A DNA stretch of 64,000 bases from Rhabdophis nuchalis (taxonomy: Eukaryota > Chordata > Lepidosauria > Squamata > Natricidae): NCBI GenBank assembly GCA_039707465.1, contig CM077643.1:321289919-321353918 (forward strand), read 5' to 3'. Below, piece by piece: positions 43,519-55,548 of the stretch (position 1 is its first letter; each line of letters opens with the position of its first letter). A model generated the notes under the pieces. It had not been told where the DNA came from, made no database searches, and saw nothing but the letters and a program-made list of their open reading frames with translations. Made by a program: the position numbers and the translations under genes.

Positions 43519-44435
43519 TCTTAGACATTTGTGTTTTTGAGTATTCAGAAATTTTAGATATTAAACAAGCTTTTTAATATGCTTGAAGGGCAGGTTTTGA
43601 AGGTGTATGGGTGTTTGACAACTGTGCAGGAACCAATACGCTAATAAACCAAGAAAATAGTTGTCATTATCCTAACCTAGTGCTCTTTCTGGAGATTTAA
43701 CTTTCATTTTGAAATATTTAAAATTAGCCTCACAGATTTTTTTACTTCATGGTTTAAAATGCTTCTTCCCATACCCTTAAATGCAGACAGGAATAAAAAA
43801 AAATTTCATAATTTTTCACAGGAAATGCAAAAAAAAAGAAAATTAACGGCATTAATTAACAAGAAATTACAGGCTATGTGGTTGTAGGCATATTGCATAG
43901 ATATCTTCTTTTCCTCTAGGAAAAAAGGTTAAGTAAACCTCTACAAAACTTCAGCCCATTGCAAAAAAAAAAAAGAACAATAGAAGATAGCACAGCCAAC
44001 TAGCTGCTTATTTTGCAGAACTCTATGTACTGTACTCATTCCTCCCTAGGCCTCAGGAGTGTTTTGATTTTGGCAAGGTTTTCCAATGATTTTATGTCTT
44101 TTTCCCCCCATTGATCTACAAATAGCCTGAACAGCAGAAGCTTTCAGTGAGGGATGGAAAAGCCCAAGCTCTGTGTGTAACTCCTTATTGTGCTGCCCTT
44201 ATTGTGTGTTTGTGTGTCAGTCAATGCATGGCTAATCCTCAGGTAACTGATTTTATACAGAAGGGCAGTTCTGAGTTAATTTACTGATTGACCCTCCTAC
44301 AACTCTTATCTTGGTTTTGTTTTGTAACATTTTAGTATTGCTCAATTCCTCGATACCAGCCCTTGGATGTGATGTGTTGTATGCATTCCTTTACCTCCCC
44401 AGCTATCAGTGATGTAGCTGGTATATATCTAAAGA
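43519..44435. other. No gene recognised
   Basis: AT-rich unique DNA with several A-runs (for example 43962-43975). Confidence 0.5.
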
Positions 44436-44830
44436 CACCCCTGCCTAATGATTTCCCTGTTTAACAACTACTGAAGTTACAATGGCCCTGAAAAGGCCAA
44501 TTTACAACCAGTTATTAAATCACTGCAGTGTGCCCACAGTCATGTGAGATTTGGTCACTTTGCAACCAGTGAATATACAATGGTTGCAGCATCCTACAGT
44601 CACGTGATCACCATTTTGTGTGCTTCACAGCCAGTTTCTGACAATCAGAATTAATAGAGAAGTTGACAGTAAACTAACTGACAAGACCCAGTCACTTGAT
44701 GTTTTGCTTAACAAATTTGGATGATCTGCTTAACGGTTCTGCAGAACTGAGATTGTAAAGTCCATTGAAGTTACTTGATGTGTCACTTAACAACCACATT
44801 GTTTAATAACAGAGTTGCTGGTACCAATTG
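44436..44830. repeat. Old MITE-like repeat (possibly TA-flanked family)
   Basis: The blocks 'aatggccctgaaaaggcca', 'cacgtgatcacc', 'caatggttgcagcat' and 'cttaacaaccacattgttta' echo the 22806-25330 family in inverse order but are strongly diverged. Confidence 0.4.
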
Positions 44831-44889
44831 GGATCATTAAGAGAGCGCCACCTAGAATACAGAACAGCCTTTATTAATGGTGGCTAATT

Positions 44890-45181
44890 CAGAGCTGGTA
44901 TTCAGCAGATTCTGACCAGTTCTGGAGAGCTAGTAGCGGAAATTTTGAGTAGTTCAGAGAACCAGTAAATACCACCTCTGACTGCCCCACCCCCATCTAT
45001 TCTCTGCCCCCCAGTCCCAGCTAATTGGGAGGAAATGAGGATTTTGCAGTAACCTTCCCCTGGAGTGGGGAGGGAATGGAGATTTTACAGTATCCTTCCC
45101 CTGCCACACCTACCAAGCCATGCCCACCAAGCCATGCCGACAGAATTGGTAGTTTAAAAAAAAATTTGAATCCCACCATTG
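44890..45181. mobile_element. hAT-like element with exact duplication
   Basis: Left end CAGAGCTGGTATTCAG and right end gaatcccaccattg. The flanking 8-bp duplication ggctaatt is exact (44882-44889, 45182-45189). Confidence 0.88.
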
Positions 45182-45189
45182 GGCTAATT

Positions 45190-45756
45190 GTCCGATCTGT
45201 AGCATAAGATGCTCTTTTCACTAACATGATGCTACCTAAGCAAACCTATAGTAGCTGAAAAAAGAGAGCTCTCATTGGAGCAATGTTGAGTAACCTATTC
45301 TAGCTATAGTAATTCCTGATGTCACATTATCCTTGGCTTGACTATTAAAATTAACTCAAGCTAAGTTGCAGTCAGAAAAATTGGATCACAGAATATCAGT
45401 GGGGTAGGGCCGGAGATGAGACAAATGTTTGTGCAAAGCAGGTCAGAAGCAACTGAGAATGGGATTCCCAAGCACATCATAATCATAATTGGATTACCAA
45501 ATCATTGACGACCCAGGTCCAAATAGCGATACAACTGAATTCAAGATGGTTATTTAGATATGCTCCAGAGGATGTTTTATATGCTCTGATCAAATGTCAG
45601 GCCCAGGTGAAGAAAACTTCTTAATTTTATAGTAATTAGATGGCTATTAATGACTGACCCATATTCTGTGATATGTAAAATAACCTGTCAAAAAGAATCA
45701 TGTTTATTGCAGATAAACAATTTCTCCATTTCCATACCAAGTATTATAAATTTAAT
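45190..45756. other. No gene recognised
   Basis: AT-rich unique DNA. Confidence 0.5.
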
Positions 45757-46187
45757 CAGTAGTGGGATGCAACCAGTTTAACAATCGGTTCGGTGAGCAT
45801 GCATTCATGCCCTCCCCACTGCTCTCCCCCTGTGCTGCACCCCCACCCCCCCATGGCCCATTTTGGGCCTAATAGGCCTCTTTGAAGCCTTCCGAGAGCA
45901 AAAATGGCCTGGGGGGTGGCACAGCCACCCCTGTGGCCCATTTTGGGCCTATGAGGCCTCCCTGAAGCCTCCTGGGAAGGAAAACAGGCCACGGGGGGGT
46001 GTACCCCAACCCATTTTGGGCCTAGAAGGCCTCCCTGCACTTTCCTGGGAGCCAGAATGGGGGAGGGGGGACTCCTGGGAGGGGAATGGAGCCAGCTGGT
46101 CATCGGAACTACCGGTTCGCCAAACTGGATATAAAATTAACATCTGGTTCACCTGGACTGGCCCTAACCGGCTGAATCCCACCCCTG
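45757..46187. mobile_element. hAT-like element with GC-rich internal tandem repeats
   Basis: Left end CAGTAGTGGGATGC and right end gaatcccacccctg. Three degenerate units of about 75-80 bp, each with 'cccattttgggcctanaagg', fill 45850-46070. Flanking 8-mers do not match clearly. Confidence 0.78.
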
Positions 46188-47282
46188 TTATTTCTCTTTT
46201 TAATAAGCTTTTTAATATTATATTGGAGTTCTCCTGAGAATAGCAGTTGAAGAGAAAAAGAGATTGTATTATCCTAGCAATAATATACAAAGAAGAGAAG
46301 AAAAAGCTGCATTTTCCTTTCTAACATTAATCCATTAGAATATCCTGTCACTTCTTCAAAACAGGAGCTGAAATCTTGTAAAACCAAAAATAATAATGAT
46401 GCAAATTTAAGTGTCTAAAGGTACAGCATATCTTTGGGTCTGATCCAAATGGAACTTTAGAGAACAGTCCAAAGCACTCTTTAAAAACCGAAGGACTTCA
46501 CGTATGAAGTGAAGTGCTGAATCAGCTTTGAAGACGTAATTTGTTCATTCCAAAGTTCATCAAGTTTATGAGTATAAAAAGCAATATCATTTTTAGTTAA
46601 CTGCATGTAGCGCATAAAGGAGAGATGGCATTTCAATAGTAAAATTACAAACTGGTTATGCCTTTCAGAATTTAGTAACTCCAGCCAACTGGTTTAATAA
46701 ATTAATCCATTTTGTTTAGCTTGGACATTTAGCATTGATGGATTTTGATATTTCAAGGGCAGCTGTGGGTGTTCGTTTTCATTAGAAAGTGAAATGCATT
46801 CTCAAGTCTTCTTGCAGATACAAGGTGTGTTTATATTGCTTGTTATTTCTCTCTGGTGCAGGTCCAGCACAGTGTGCTTAGTGTAGATTTTCTACAATAG
46901 CATTACTCCCCAAACATGCTTTCCCCCCATACCATGGAAGGGTGGACTTGGAGAAATCCAGCTTCAGATGTTCTCACAGCCATACTGGATCACCTTTCTC
47001 TAAGCCTAAATTATCTTAAGCAATTGCTGGGAGGATAAAAGATAGGATAAGAAACTCACATCAGCTTGAACTCACTGAAGGATATGTTGAACAGAACCAG
47101 ATGAATTTGGGCATTTCCAAGGTCTCCAAAGGAGAAGACAGTCTATTGTTCTCGCACTAATCCTGTTTTACTTTGCAGAGAAATGTCCTCCCCCCACAAA
47201 AGGATGCAGCTGTAGAGAATTCTCAACTTCTTTGGTGCTATTTCTCTTAATCCTGAAGGTAAAACTATAAATTAATAAAACT
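46188..47282. other. No gene or repeat recognised
   Basis: AT-rich unique DNA. Confidence 0.55.
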
Positions 47283-48335
47283 GTGACAATGATGTCCCAA
47301 AGGTGTGTTTTTGCAAGAGGCAACTGGACTTTCTGGTTTTTATATGAAGATGTTTCGCTTGTCATCCAAGAAGCTTATGGGAAAGAAATAGAAAGTTAAC
47401 CTTAGCCACCTCATATAAAGAAAACTTATACAAGATGTTCTATAGGTGGCACATCCCACCCACAAGATTAGCTAAAATTAATAAAAACATATCGCCACGG
47501 TGTTGAAAATGCAATGTTGTGCTAGGAACCTTTTACCATATGTGGTGGGAGTGATCGAAAGCTAAGGCCTTTTGGCACCAGATAAGAAAGCGGTTGGAAG
47601 AGATGTTAAATCAAAGGATAGAGTTGAGGCCAGCACTATTTCTATTAGGGATTACAAAATGAAAATGTAGCAGAGGTGGATTATATTTAATGTTGCATAT
47701 TTCATCGGCAGCAAGACTGGCCTTTGTACAAAACTGGAAAAACAAAGAGATTCCCCTAGAACAAGAAATAATAAAGAAGATACTGGACAGGCTGACTCCA
47801 GAGCTCAAAGACAAGGTGAGATGGAATACTACGAAATCTCGGACAAATGGTACCGATGATTAGAATCGAGGGACAAAGTTCAAGACAGAAAAACACGGGT
47901 AAGTTAAGAATTGGAGAATATGGTATTAATATTGTACAATAGGTAGGAATTGGATATGTATATGTACTGATAGTAACTATATAATGAAAGGGATCAATGG
48001 GTAGGTAATTTGACTGAGTGCACACGCCTATGTAACAGATATAAACTGTTATTGCTGTAAGATTAAAAAAAAAACCCTCTATGGAAATGACTATGCCAGA
48101 AATGTCGCACTATGTCCAAGGTTTTTTATGTTTACCTAATAAAAACCTTTAAAAAAACCAAGAAGCTTCTTCAGCTCTGACAGGATAGCGGGAATGGAAG
48201 AGCTGAAGAAGCTTCTTGGATGAGAAGCAAAACGTCTTCAAAGAAAAACCAGAAAGACCAGTTGCCTCTTGAAAAAAAGCACCTTTGGGACAACCATGAC
48301 CTGGATGACTGAGAATCTCCATAGACATTTGTGAC
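47283..48335. repeat. Inverted pair of the 'gaagcttcttgg' repeat split by an L1 fragment
   Basis: A minus copy (47283-47376 plus 48169-48178) faces a plus copy (48197-48335) across a short spacer. The arms share agagctgaagaagcttcttg. The L1 fragment 47377-48157 sits inside the minus arm. Confidence 0.75.
47377..48157 (+). mobile_element. L1-clade LINE 3' fragment
   Basis: Decayed coding reads CKCNVVLGTFYHMWW (zinc-knuckle region), then KAFWHQIRKRLEEML. It ends in AATAAA-like signals and A-rich sequence. It is flanked by ccaagaagctt at 47366-47376 and 48158-48168 (11 of 11). It belongs to the same clade as the 48649-52356 copy but is older. Confidence 0.88.
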
Positions 48336-48456
48336 AATGATGCTATCTCATAAGAACTATAAGCTGAGACAGTTTGATCATCATCCTATTTTCCCCCCCA
48401 TAAAAAATAAACACATCTCAGTTAAGCAAAGCATTTGGGCCATGATTTTCTGTGCC

Positions 48457-48631
48457 AGGAGTCCCCAACTCCTGGGCCACGTCCCACTACTAGGCTGAGA
48501 GCTGTTCGGAAGCATTGAGTACATGTACACGTTCTGTGCAGGCTGCTACTTGTACAAATGGAGTTGTGCGGGCACACTTTCCCCCGCCAGGTCACGTAGA
48601 ACCATATCCCCCCTCTCTCTCAGCAGTCTGC
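48457..48631. mobile_element. hAT-like fragment (GAGTCCCCAACTCC family)
   Basis: Left end cCAGGAGTCCCCAACTCCTG, followed by 'aagcattgagtacatgtaca' and similar filler. The L1 insertion lies inside it; the host sequence resumes at 52374 (cctatggaccacaagg), where a right end can no longer be recognised. Confidence 0.6.
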
Positions 48632-48648
48632 AAAGATTGAGAAAGGTT

Positions 48649-48940
48649 ATTACTATCAATTCTATCCCTAATTAGGTTAAAATCTCCCGCCACAATTACT
48701 TTCCCTTCACTTTCTGTTTCCAAAATCTTAGTAATTTTGTCCAAAAATCCCTTTTGTTTTTCATTCGGTAGATATAAATTAACCAATGTCACTTTTTGCT
48801 CGTTAATATTCCCTATAATTATTAAATATCTGCCTTCCTCATCTCTAATTACTTGTTTTTTTTCAAAGTATACCCTATTTGATATCAATATCGCAACTCC
48901 TCTAGCTTTGGAAGTCCCAAATAATAATCCCACCCGCTTT
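48649..48940 (-). pseudogene. Inverted L1 endonuclease segment
   Basis: The minus frame reads SKARGVAILISNRVYFEKKQ, then VTLVNLYLPNEKQKGF, then VIVAGDFNLIRDRIDSNN, where it meets the target duplication. GDFN is the conserved phosphoesterase motif of the L1 endonuclease. The N-terminal third of the endonuclease is absent because reverse transcription stopped. It cannot be expressed in frame with the rest of the ORF. Confidence 0.93.
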
Positions 48941-51900
48941 AGACAAACAAATAAAGGGGAAATTTTAAATAAATGGATGTTTCAAAATAGTGTGGCAGAT
49001 GTTTGGAGAGAGTTGAAAGGCTCTGAAAGGGTGTATACCTTTTGTTCTAAGGTACATAATACTTATTCAAGGATTGATTATATTTTCGTTTCTAAAGATT
49101 TGCTGAATAAAGTAGATAGAATAGATGTGGGAATCTTTAAGGACTCTGATCATGCAGAAGTTATGATGGAAATAGATTTTAATTTTGAGAAAAAGGAAAG
49201 AGGTTGGAGATATGATGAAAAATTGTACAAAAGGGAGGAGGATAAAATATGGATATTCAAAAAATGGAAGGAAAGTTGGGAATTGAATGATAATGAAGAG
49301 GTTAAATTTGAAATTGTTTGGGATACCATGAAAGCTATATTTAGAGGAGAAAGTATTAAATTGTCAAGTAGGAAATATAGAGAATACAAAGCTAAAATTG
49401 ATCAGGATACAAGACAAATTAAGATATTGGAGAACCAATTCTCACTTACGAAAGATAAAAAATGTTTGGAGGAATTGACCTTACTAAAAACTAAATTGAT
49501 AGAAGAAGATATTGAATTGGTTAAAAAAAAATTAAGATATTTGAATAGGGATTTTTTTGAATTTAGTAATAAAAATTCTAGGATATTGGCAAAGATGGCG
49601 AAAAATAAAACTCAAAAGAGAGAAATTGGTTCTCTGATAGATGAAAAAGGTACAAGGTGTTATAAGAGATTGGATAAATGTGAAGTAGCTAGGAATTTTT
49701 TTCAAAAATTATATTTAAAGAAATCAATTGATTTAGAAAAATTGAAGAATCATCTTGGAAAATATGGTATGAAAATAGATCAAACATACAAAGAGTTGAT
49801 GGAAAGAGATATAACACAGGAGGAAATCAACGAAATAATACAAGAGTTAAAATTAGGGAAGACCCCAGGAGAAGATGGATTACCTGCTGAATTTTATAAA
49901 GATTTTAAAGAACTAATAATACCAAAACTGCAAAAATTATTTAATGGAATTTTACATGGAGGAGAAGTCCCGATGTCATGGAATAAGACAGTAATATCTA
50001 TAATTCCTAAACCGGATAAAGATCTTGAGAGGATCGAGTCCTATCGACCTATTTCTTTAATCAACCAAGATGCTAAAATATTTACAGCTATTATAAGTAA
50101 TAGATTAAACAGTTTTATAGACAAATATATAAGTTATAATCAAGTAGGGTTTGTTAAAGGTAGATATATGAGTGATATAATTAGAAGAGTATTGAATATT
50201 ATAGATGTAGCAGAGAATAATGGAGATGAATTAGGTATAATATCGTTAGATATTTTTAAAGCTTTTGATTCTGTACAATGGGATACCATAAAAGTAATTA
50301 TCGAGGCATTAGGCTTTGGTAATAAATTTATACATGTTATTTCAAAACTGTATCAAAAAAGTAGTGCAAAGGTAAAGGTGAATGGAACAATGACGGAAGA
50401 GATTAAATTGGAAGCAGGCACGAGACAAGGGTGTCCCTTGTCTCCAACATTATTTTTGTTAGTTATGGAGGTTTTGATTAAATTGATAGAAGCAGATGAA
50501 GAGTTGGAAGGTTACAAGGGATATAAGATAAATTTGTATGCGGATGACACTTTGATTATTTTGAAAGATATAGAGAAAGATTTAAAGAGGATAAATAAAC
50601 ATTTGATAGAATTTGAAGAAATGACAGGTTTAAAGGTAAATTGGTCAAAATCTGAATTATTAATGAATAAAGATGGTAAGGAGTGGGAGAGTATGCAAGA
50701 ACAATTTGGGATAAGAGCTAAGAACACATTGAAATACTTGGGGATAACACTTTCACTTAAAGTTAGAGAATTAAAAAAAATTAATTATGAGGTGATGTTG
50801 AAGGAAGTAGAGAAAAAGATAGATAAATATAAAGAGATAAAGTTGTCTTGGTTTGGTAGAATTGCAATGTGTAAAATGATGTTATTACCAAAGTTTAACT
50901 TTTTATTTGAGATGCTACCATTAAATTTGACAGAGAAAGATATAGAAGAATATCAGAAGAAATTGGATAAATTTTGTAATGGTGGGAAAAGACCAAGATT
51001 AATGAAGAAATTGTGGTATCAAAACCAAAAAGAGGGTGGATTGGGAATTCCCAATCTACTTAATTATTATCGGGCGTATAATATTAGAACTGTGATAAAA
51101 ATACTTAAAGGTGGGGATGGTCATTGGGGAGATTTGGAGTTAAAAGATATTAAGAGATTTGGGTCTATATGGTTTTTAGATAGAGCAAAAACAAAAAAGG
51201 TAATTAATAGTTATTGGTTAAAGGGGCTGAGCAAAACTTGGAATAAATTTGTTAAAAAACTGATTCCGGATATAACGTTTTTGGGAAAGACAATTGAAAG
51301 TTGGCCGATTAAAACTAATTTAAGTCGGAACAAAGTAATTGAGGATGAAAATATAGGAAATATAGTAGATTGGTTAAAAGCTTTAGGAACTGAAAGTAGG
51401 AAGAAAAAAATAATTCAAAAATTGGAGTTAAATTGGTTTGAAAAAATACAGGTAGAAAAATGGACTATGAAAGTAAGGGGAATATGTAACATAGATAGAA
51501 GTAAAACTAAATTTGAAAATTTAGTATCTCAAATTATTAAGGATGAAACTGGGTTAAAAGGACTCGTCAGTAAGATATACAAGATTATAAACTTTGATGG
51601 AAATCCACAAATGGTAATGAAAAGGAATTGGGAAGAAGACCTAAAGATTAAAATATCGGATTTGGATTGGAATGAGAATTGGAAGAGTCGGATTATGAGG
51701 ACTTTATCTATAAGGATTAAAGAACATAATTTTAAGGTTGTTTGGAAATGGTACTGGACCCCATTAAGATTATCACGGATAGATAAAAAAATGAGTGATA
51801 AATGTTGGAGATGTAATATGGAATTGGGAACTTATGAACATATGTGGTATAAATGTGTGAAAATTAAAAAGTTTTGGCAGCAATTGGAAAGAACGATGTG

Positions 51901-52255
51901 TAAAATGATGAAAAGAATAATAATATTGAGACCAGAAACTATATTGTTATTGATAATTAATGAACCAGAGTTAACAAAACATGAGAAAGAACTGATTAGA
52001 ATTATGATTATAATGGGTAGAATTGTAATAGCAAGATATTGGAAAATAGAGGTAAATATTAAAATAGAAGAATGGTACTGTGAAATGTGGAAATTAGCCT
52101 TAAATGATAAAATGACGTGTGATATTAAATTTAGAGAGGGGGTTTATAAAAACGATATCTTTTGGAAGACTTGGAAGCCATTTGTGGACTATGCACTTGG
52201 AACTTTGGACGTCTCGACGCCTGTACCGAGAAAACATGGATTTTGGAGATTCTAA
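48941..52255 (+). CDS. L1-clade ORF2 protein, partial (endonuclease C-terminus to end)
   Basis: About 1,100 codons run without a stop. Order of motifs: endonuclease C-terminal YSRIDYIFVSKD and SDHAEVMMEI; RT with LGKTPGEDGLPAEFYK, YRPISLINQDAKIFT, GFVKGRYMSDIIR, LDIFKAFDSVQWD, GTRQGCPLSPTLF and the catalytic YADDTLIIL at about 50537-50563; then the long C-terminal region and a cysteine knuckle CWRCNMELGTYEHMWYKC near 51803-51856. The frame ends at TAA 52255. Codon use is strongly A-rich on the coding strand, as in other L1s. Upstream in the same frame (48737-48940) the reading is antisense endonuclease and is not a genuine N-terminus. ORF1 is absent. The missing endonuclease half makes it non-autonomous. 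Confidence 0.95.
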   Translation, partial: RQTNKGEILNKWMFQNSVADVWRELKGSERVYTFCSKVHNTYSRIDYIFVSKDLLNKVDRIDVGIFKDSDHAEVMMEIDFNFEKKERGWRYDEKLYKREEDKIWIFKKWKESWELNDNEEVKFEIVWDTMKAIFRGESIKLSSRKYREYKAKIDQDTRQIKILENQFSLTKDKKCLEELTLLKTKLIEEDIELVKKKLRYLNRDFFEFSNKNSRILAKMAKNKTQKREIGSLIDEKGTRCYKRLDKCEVARNFFQKLYLKKSIDLEKLKNHLGKYGMKIDQTYKELMERDITQEEINEIIQELKLGKTPGEDGLPAEFYKDFKELIIPKLQKLFNGILHGGEVPMSWNKTVISIIPKPDKDLERIESYRPISLINQDAKIFTAIISNRLNSFIDKYISYNQVGFVKGRYMSDIIRRVLNIIDVAENNGDELGIISLDIFKAFDSVQWDTIKVIIEALGFGNKFIHVISKLYQKSSAKVKVNGTMTEEIKLEAGTRQGCPLSPTLFLLVMEVLIKLIEADEELEGYKGYKINLYADDTLIILKDIEKDLKRINKHLIEFEEMTGLKVNWSKSELLMNKDGKEWESMQEQFGIRAKNTLKYLGITLSLKVRELKKINYEVMLKEVEKKIDKYKEIKLSWFGRIAMCKMMLLPKFNFLFEMLPLNLTEKDIEEYQKKLDKFCNGGKRPRLMKKLWYQNQKEGGLGIPNLLNYYRAYNIRTVIKILKGGDGHWGDLELKDIKRFGSIWFLDRAKTKKVINSYWLKGLSKTWNKFVKKLIPDITFLGKTIESWPIKTNLSRNKVIEDENIGNIVDWLKALGTESRKKKIIQKLELNWFEKIQVEKWTMKVRGICNIDRSKTKFENLVSQIIKDETGLKGLVSKIYKIINFDGNPQMVMKRNWEEDLKIKISDLDWNENWKSRIMRTLSIRIKEHNFKVVWKWYWTPLRLSRIDKKMSDKCWRCNMELGTYEHMWYKCVKIKKFWQQLERTMCKMMKRIIILRPETILLLIINEPELTKHEKELIRIMIIMGRIVIARYWKIEVNIKIEEWYCEMWKLALNDKMTCDIKFREGVYKNDIFWKTWKPFVDYALGTLDVSTPVPRKHGFWRF

Positions 52256-52398
52256 AGATAATAGATGATACTTGAAACCAACTCTTCCTTTTGTTTTGTA
52301 CAGCACTGGGTGATATATTGTAAAACAGTATAAAAATTTTAATAAAAAAAAAAAAAAAAGATTGAGAAAGGTTCCTATGGACCACAAGGTGTGTGTGT

Positions 52399-52932
<534 letters not shown>

Positions 52933-53204
52933 GTGTGTGTCCAGCAGCTGAAGTCTGGAGTTCCATACAATAAGTAAGCTGGTTTGCACTCCAGGAAAAA
53001 AGATGTGATTGTTATCATTATGATTTTATCATAGTTTAATCATATTGTTTCTCTTTTTAAATATTCCAGGTTTTGGTGCATTAAACTGATCAACTCCATG
53101 CAGATATTACTTGGTAAATTTCCTCCTTCCTCTTGACCTATTCACATTTCCTTTTTGTGTTTGTTATTCAATGTCGTCCTCATTTATTTGCTGTGCTGAA
53201 GCAG

Positions 53205-53265
53205 ACGGGGGGGGGGGCAGTGGAGGGAAGGAGGGAGGGAGGGAGGGAGGGAGAGAGAGAGGAGA
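53205..53265. repeat. G-run and GGGA/GAGA microsatellite
   Basis: A G9 run followed by GGGA units and GAGA, all purine on the plus strand. Confidence 0.9.
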
Positions 53266-54099
53266 GAGATGTGTATCAATCTAAAACTTCTTTCATGCTA
53301 CTTGTGTCAACCATTATTGTCCTACTTCCAAATTGGAAGAAGGAAATAGTTTCGACCTTCTGTGCTTCAATTCCACTTCTGTTTCCCTGGGAGTAAGCTC
53401 TATAAATTTGGAACTATTTACATATAAGAAGAAGTGCATGGGGAAAATACAGAATTGTGAAGGGTAAATTATTATAGACATGCTTATGCTTAAGATCTGG
53501 ATACCTGGATTTTTCTTGTCCCTTCTCCAACCCCACTATTTACTTCCCTTACCTTTAAAACTCCACCAGCATAGCAGAGTCAAATAAGAACTGTGCCTCT
53601 TCTTCCACTTGTCTGTTGTTCTTCAAATCATCCACCTGGGAGATTGAAAGGGTTGCTCCTAAAAGTCACTCACAGCAGTCAAAAGAACCTCCGTAGACAG
53701 GGCTTTTAATGGAAGAGAGTGATGGGAATATTCCTAAAGGACTGCTAATGCCTTAACAGCATCCTTTAGAATATCAATGAAGGTGCTTTGACGACCCCTA
53801 AGAGTTGTGTTAAAGGCAGGATTCCTCAGAGGAATACGCATATACCCACACTCACACATACACATATATCTACCAACAGCTGCATAAAAATATTGCCCTT
53901 TTGGATGCAATCGTGTACGGTAGTAATATTTTCACACTTTAAACTGCAGTGTGAACCTATGCAACAAAGTGATATGACCTCTTCTGATACTTTCATAATG
54001 GCCAATTCAGATCTCTTCCATTTATTGTGAGTCACTGATGTTATACGGTAGAGGTGGCATAACATGTCATTCATGGTGTGTGTGTGTGTGTACACCCAC
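53266..54099. other. No gene recognised
   Basis: AT-rich unique DNA with a short GT run at 54076-54090. Confidence 0.5.
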
Positions 54100-54108
54100 A
54101 CATACATA

Positions 54109-54460
54109 AAGGTAAAGGTTCCCCTCGCACATATGTGCTACTTGTTCCCAACTCTAGGGGGTCATGCTCATCTCCGTTTCAAAGCTGAAGAGCCAGCACT
54201 GTCCAAAGACATCTCTGTCATGTGGCCGGCGTGATTAGATGTCAAAGGTGCATGAAACACTGTTACCTTCTCACCAGAGGTGGTTCCTATTTTCCTACTT
54301 GCATTTTTTACATGCTTTCTAACTGCTAGGTTGGCAGAAGCTGGGACAAGTAACAGGAGCTCACTCTGTTATGCGGTGCTAGGGATTCGAACCGCTGATT
54401 GCCCACTTTTCTGATCGACAAGCTCAGCGTCTTAGCCACTAAGCCACCATGTCCCTTTTT
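54109..54460 (-). mobile_element. Sauria-type SINE, nearly full length
   Basis: From the tail ('aaggtaaaggttcccctcgc') to the tRNA-like head. The B-box region reads 'gggattcgaaccgc' near 54381 on this strand and the A-box end 'agccactaagccaccat' near 54437. It is flanked by acatacata at 54100-54108 and 54461-54469, exact but in CA-rich DNA. Confidence 0.93.
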
Positions 54461-54469
54461 ACATACATA

Positions 54470-55481
54470 CACACACATGGTAAATATACATGATCAATTG
54501 GATGAAGAGCTGGTTTGTAAAAATTGGCACAGATATCCTTTCTAAATTTGCTGTGACACATTCATATATATATCCGCTAAGGTAGCAATGTTAAAATTCA
54601 TCATCTACTTGACATTTCTATTTCTTTATTATAGTCTCATGTACCCTTAAGCAGCATTATTCTTCCACTGAAATTTTTGTAATGAGGTCATCCAAAGCAA
54701 AATTATGTAAGAAAACTCCCCACTATCCTTTTATAGCGAAGTGTAGGCTTTCACTTGGAAGAGAGGAGTGATTTTTGCAACTTGTATAGATATATAATTC
54801 AAAGACATTCATGGGAAAGAGGCCTGGCAGCTATCAAAGGGAGATGGGCAGACCCCAGCCTACACTTTTTTGCATGCCTGAGCAAACCATTTCATTGAAA
54901 ATTTTAAATGGAGAATTGCTCTAAATGACAAAGTCTGTTATAATTGATTGAAACAGTTTAACAATAAGATTCCACACAGGATGCTGTGAAAAAAATATTA
55001 TCGTTTTTGGGATATTTCATCCCTTCTTCGCATCATATTTCATGAACACAGACACTTTTCCCTTGTATGTTGGTAGGGCTAGTTCTGAAATTTGTATGTA
55101 CTGTAGGAAGGGAGGAAGTAACACAGCTTCAAAGCGCCACACCTGCTTTCATGTTTCCCTTCTATTCATAGAAATGTTATCACCATTTATATATTGTATT
55201 CACAGGCCCCACTTTTTTCTGACATTTTCAATCCTTTTTTTCTGACATCTTCGTGTATAGGTTTCTTTCTCTCTCCTCGCATCAATTTCTCTCATTCACT
55301 TTCTCCACTTACCTTCGAATCTTCCATTCTGTTCCTCTTCTAGGCTGGAAGTTGGTTTTCAGGCAAAGGTTCAGAAGACCCCTATTTTCCCCTTGAATTT
55401 CCATCCTAGCAGAGAAAGAAAAACAATAGTGACACAACATAATATGAAGTTTGGAGGGATTCAACATGTAAGATAATCTGC
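54470..55481. other. No gene recognised
   Basis: AT-rich unique DNA. Confidence 0.5.
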
Positions 55482-55548
55482 TTGAGCAGGGTGTTGGGCT
55501 AGAAGACCTCCAAGGTCCCTTCCAGCCCTATGATTTTAAGTTCATGGG
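55482..55548 (+). mobile_element. CR1 LINE 3'-end fragment
   Basis: 'gggctagaagacctccaagg' followed by tcccttccagccctatgatt is the sense CR1 3' end (antisense form at 21470-21520). Confidence 0.8.

Larger units (their letters stand above)
48632..52373 (+). mobile_element. L1-clade LINE with inverted 5' segment, plus its target duplications
   Basis: Perfect 17-bp duplications aaagattgagaaaggtt lie at 48632-48648 and 52357-52373. From 48649 to about 48940 the sequence is antisense L1 endonuclease. From about 48941 it is sense L1 through the RT, C-terminal zinc knuckle, short 3' UTR, AATAAA and poly(A) ending at 52356. This is the layout made by twin priming during target-primed reverse transcription. 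The almost intact ORF and perfect duplication show a recent insertion. Confidence 0.95.

Noticed and set aside
48737..48940. N-terminal part of the long open frame that ends at 52255
   Set aside because: This stretch is the antisense of the inverted L1 endonuclease and only happens to stay open; it is not a real N-terminus.
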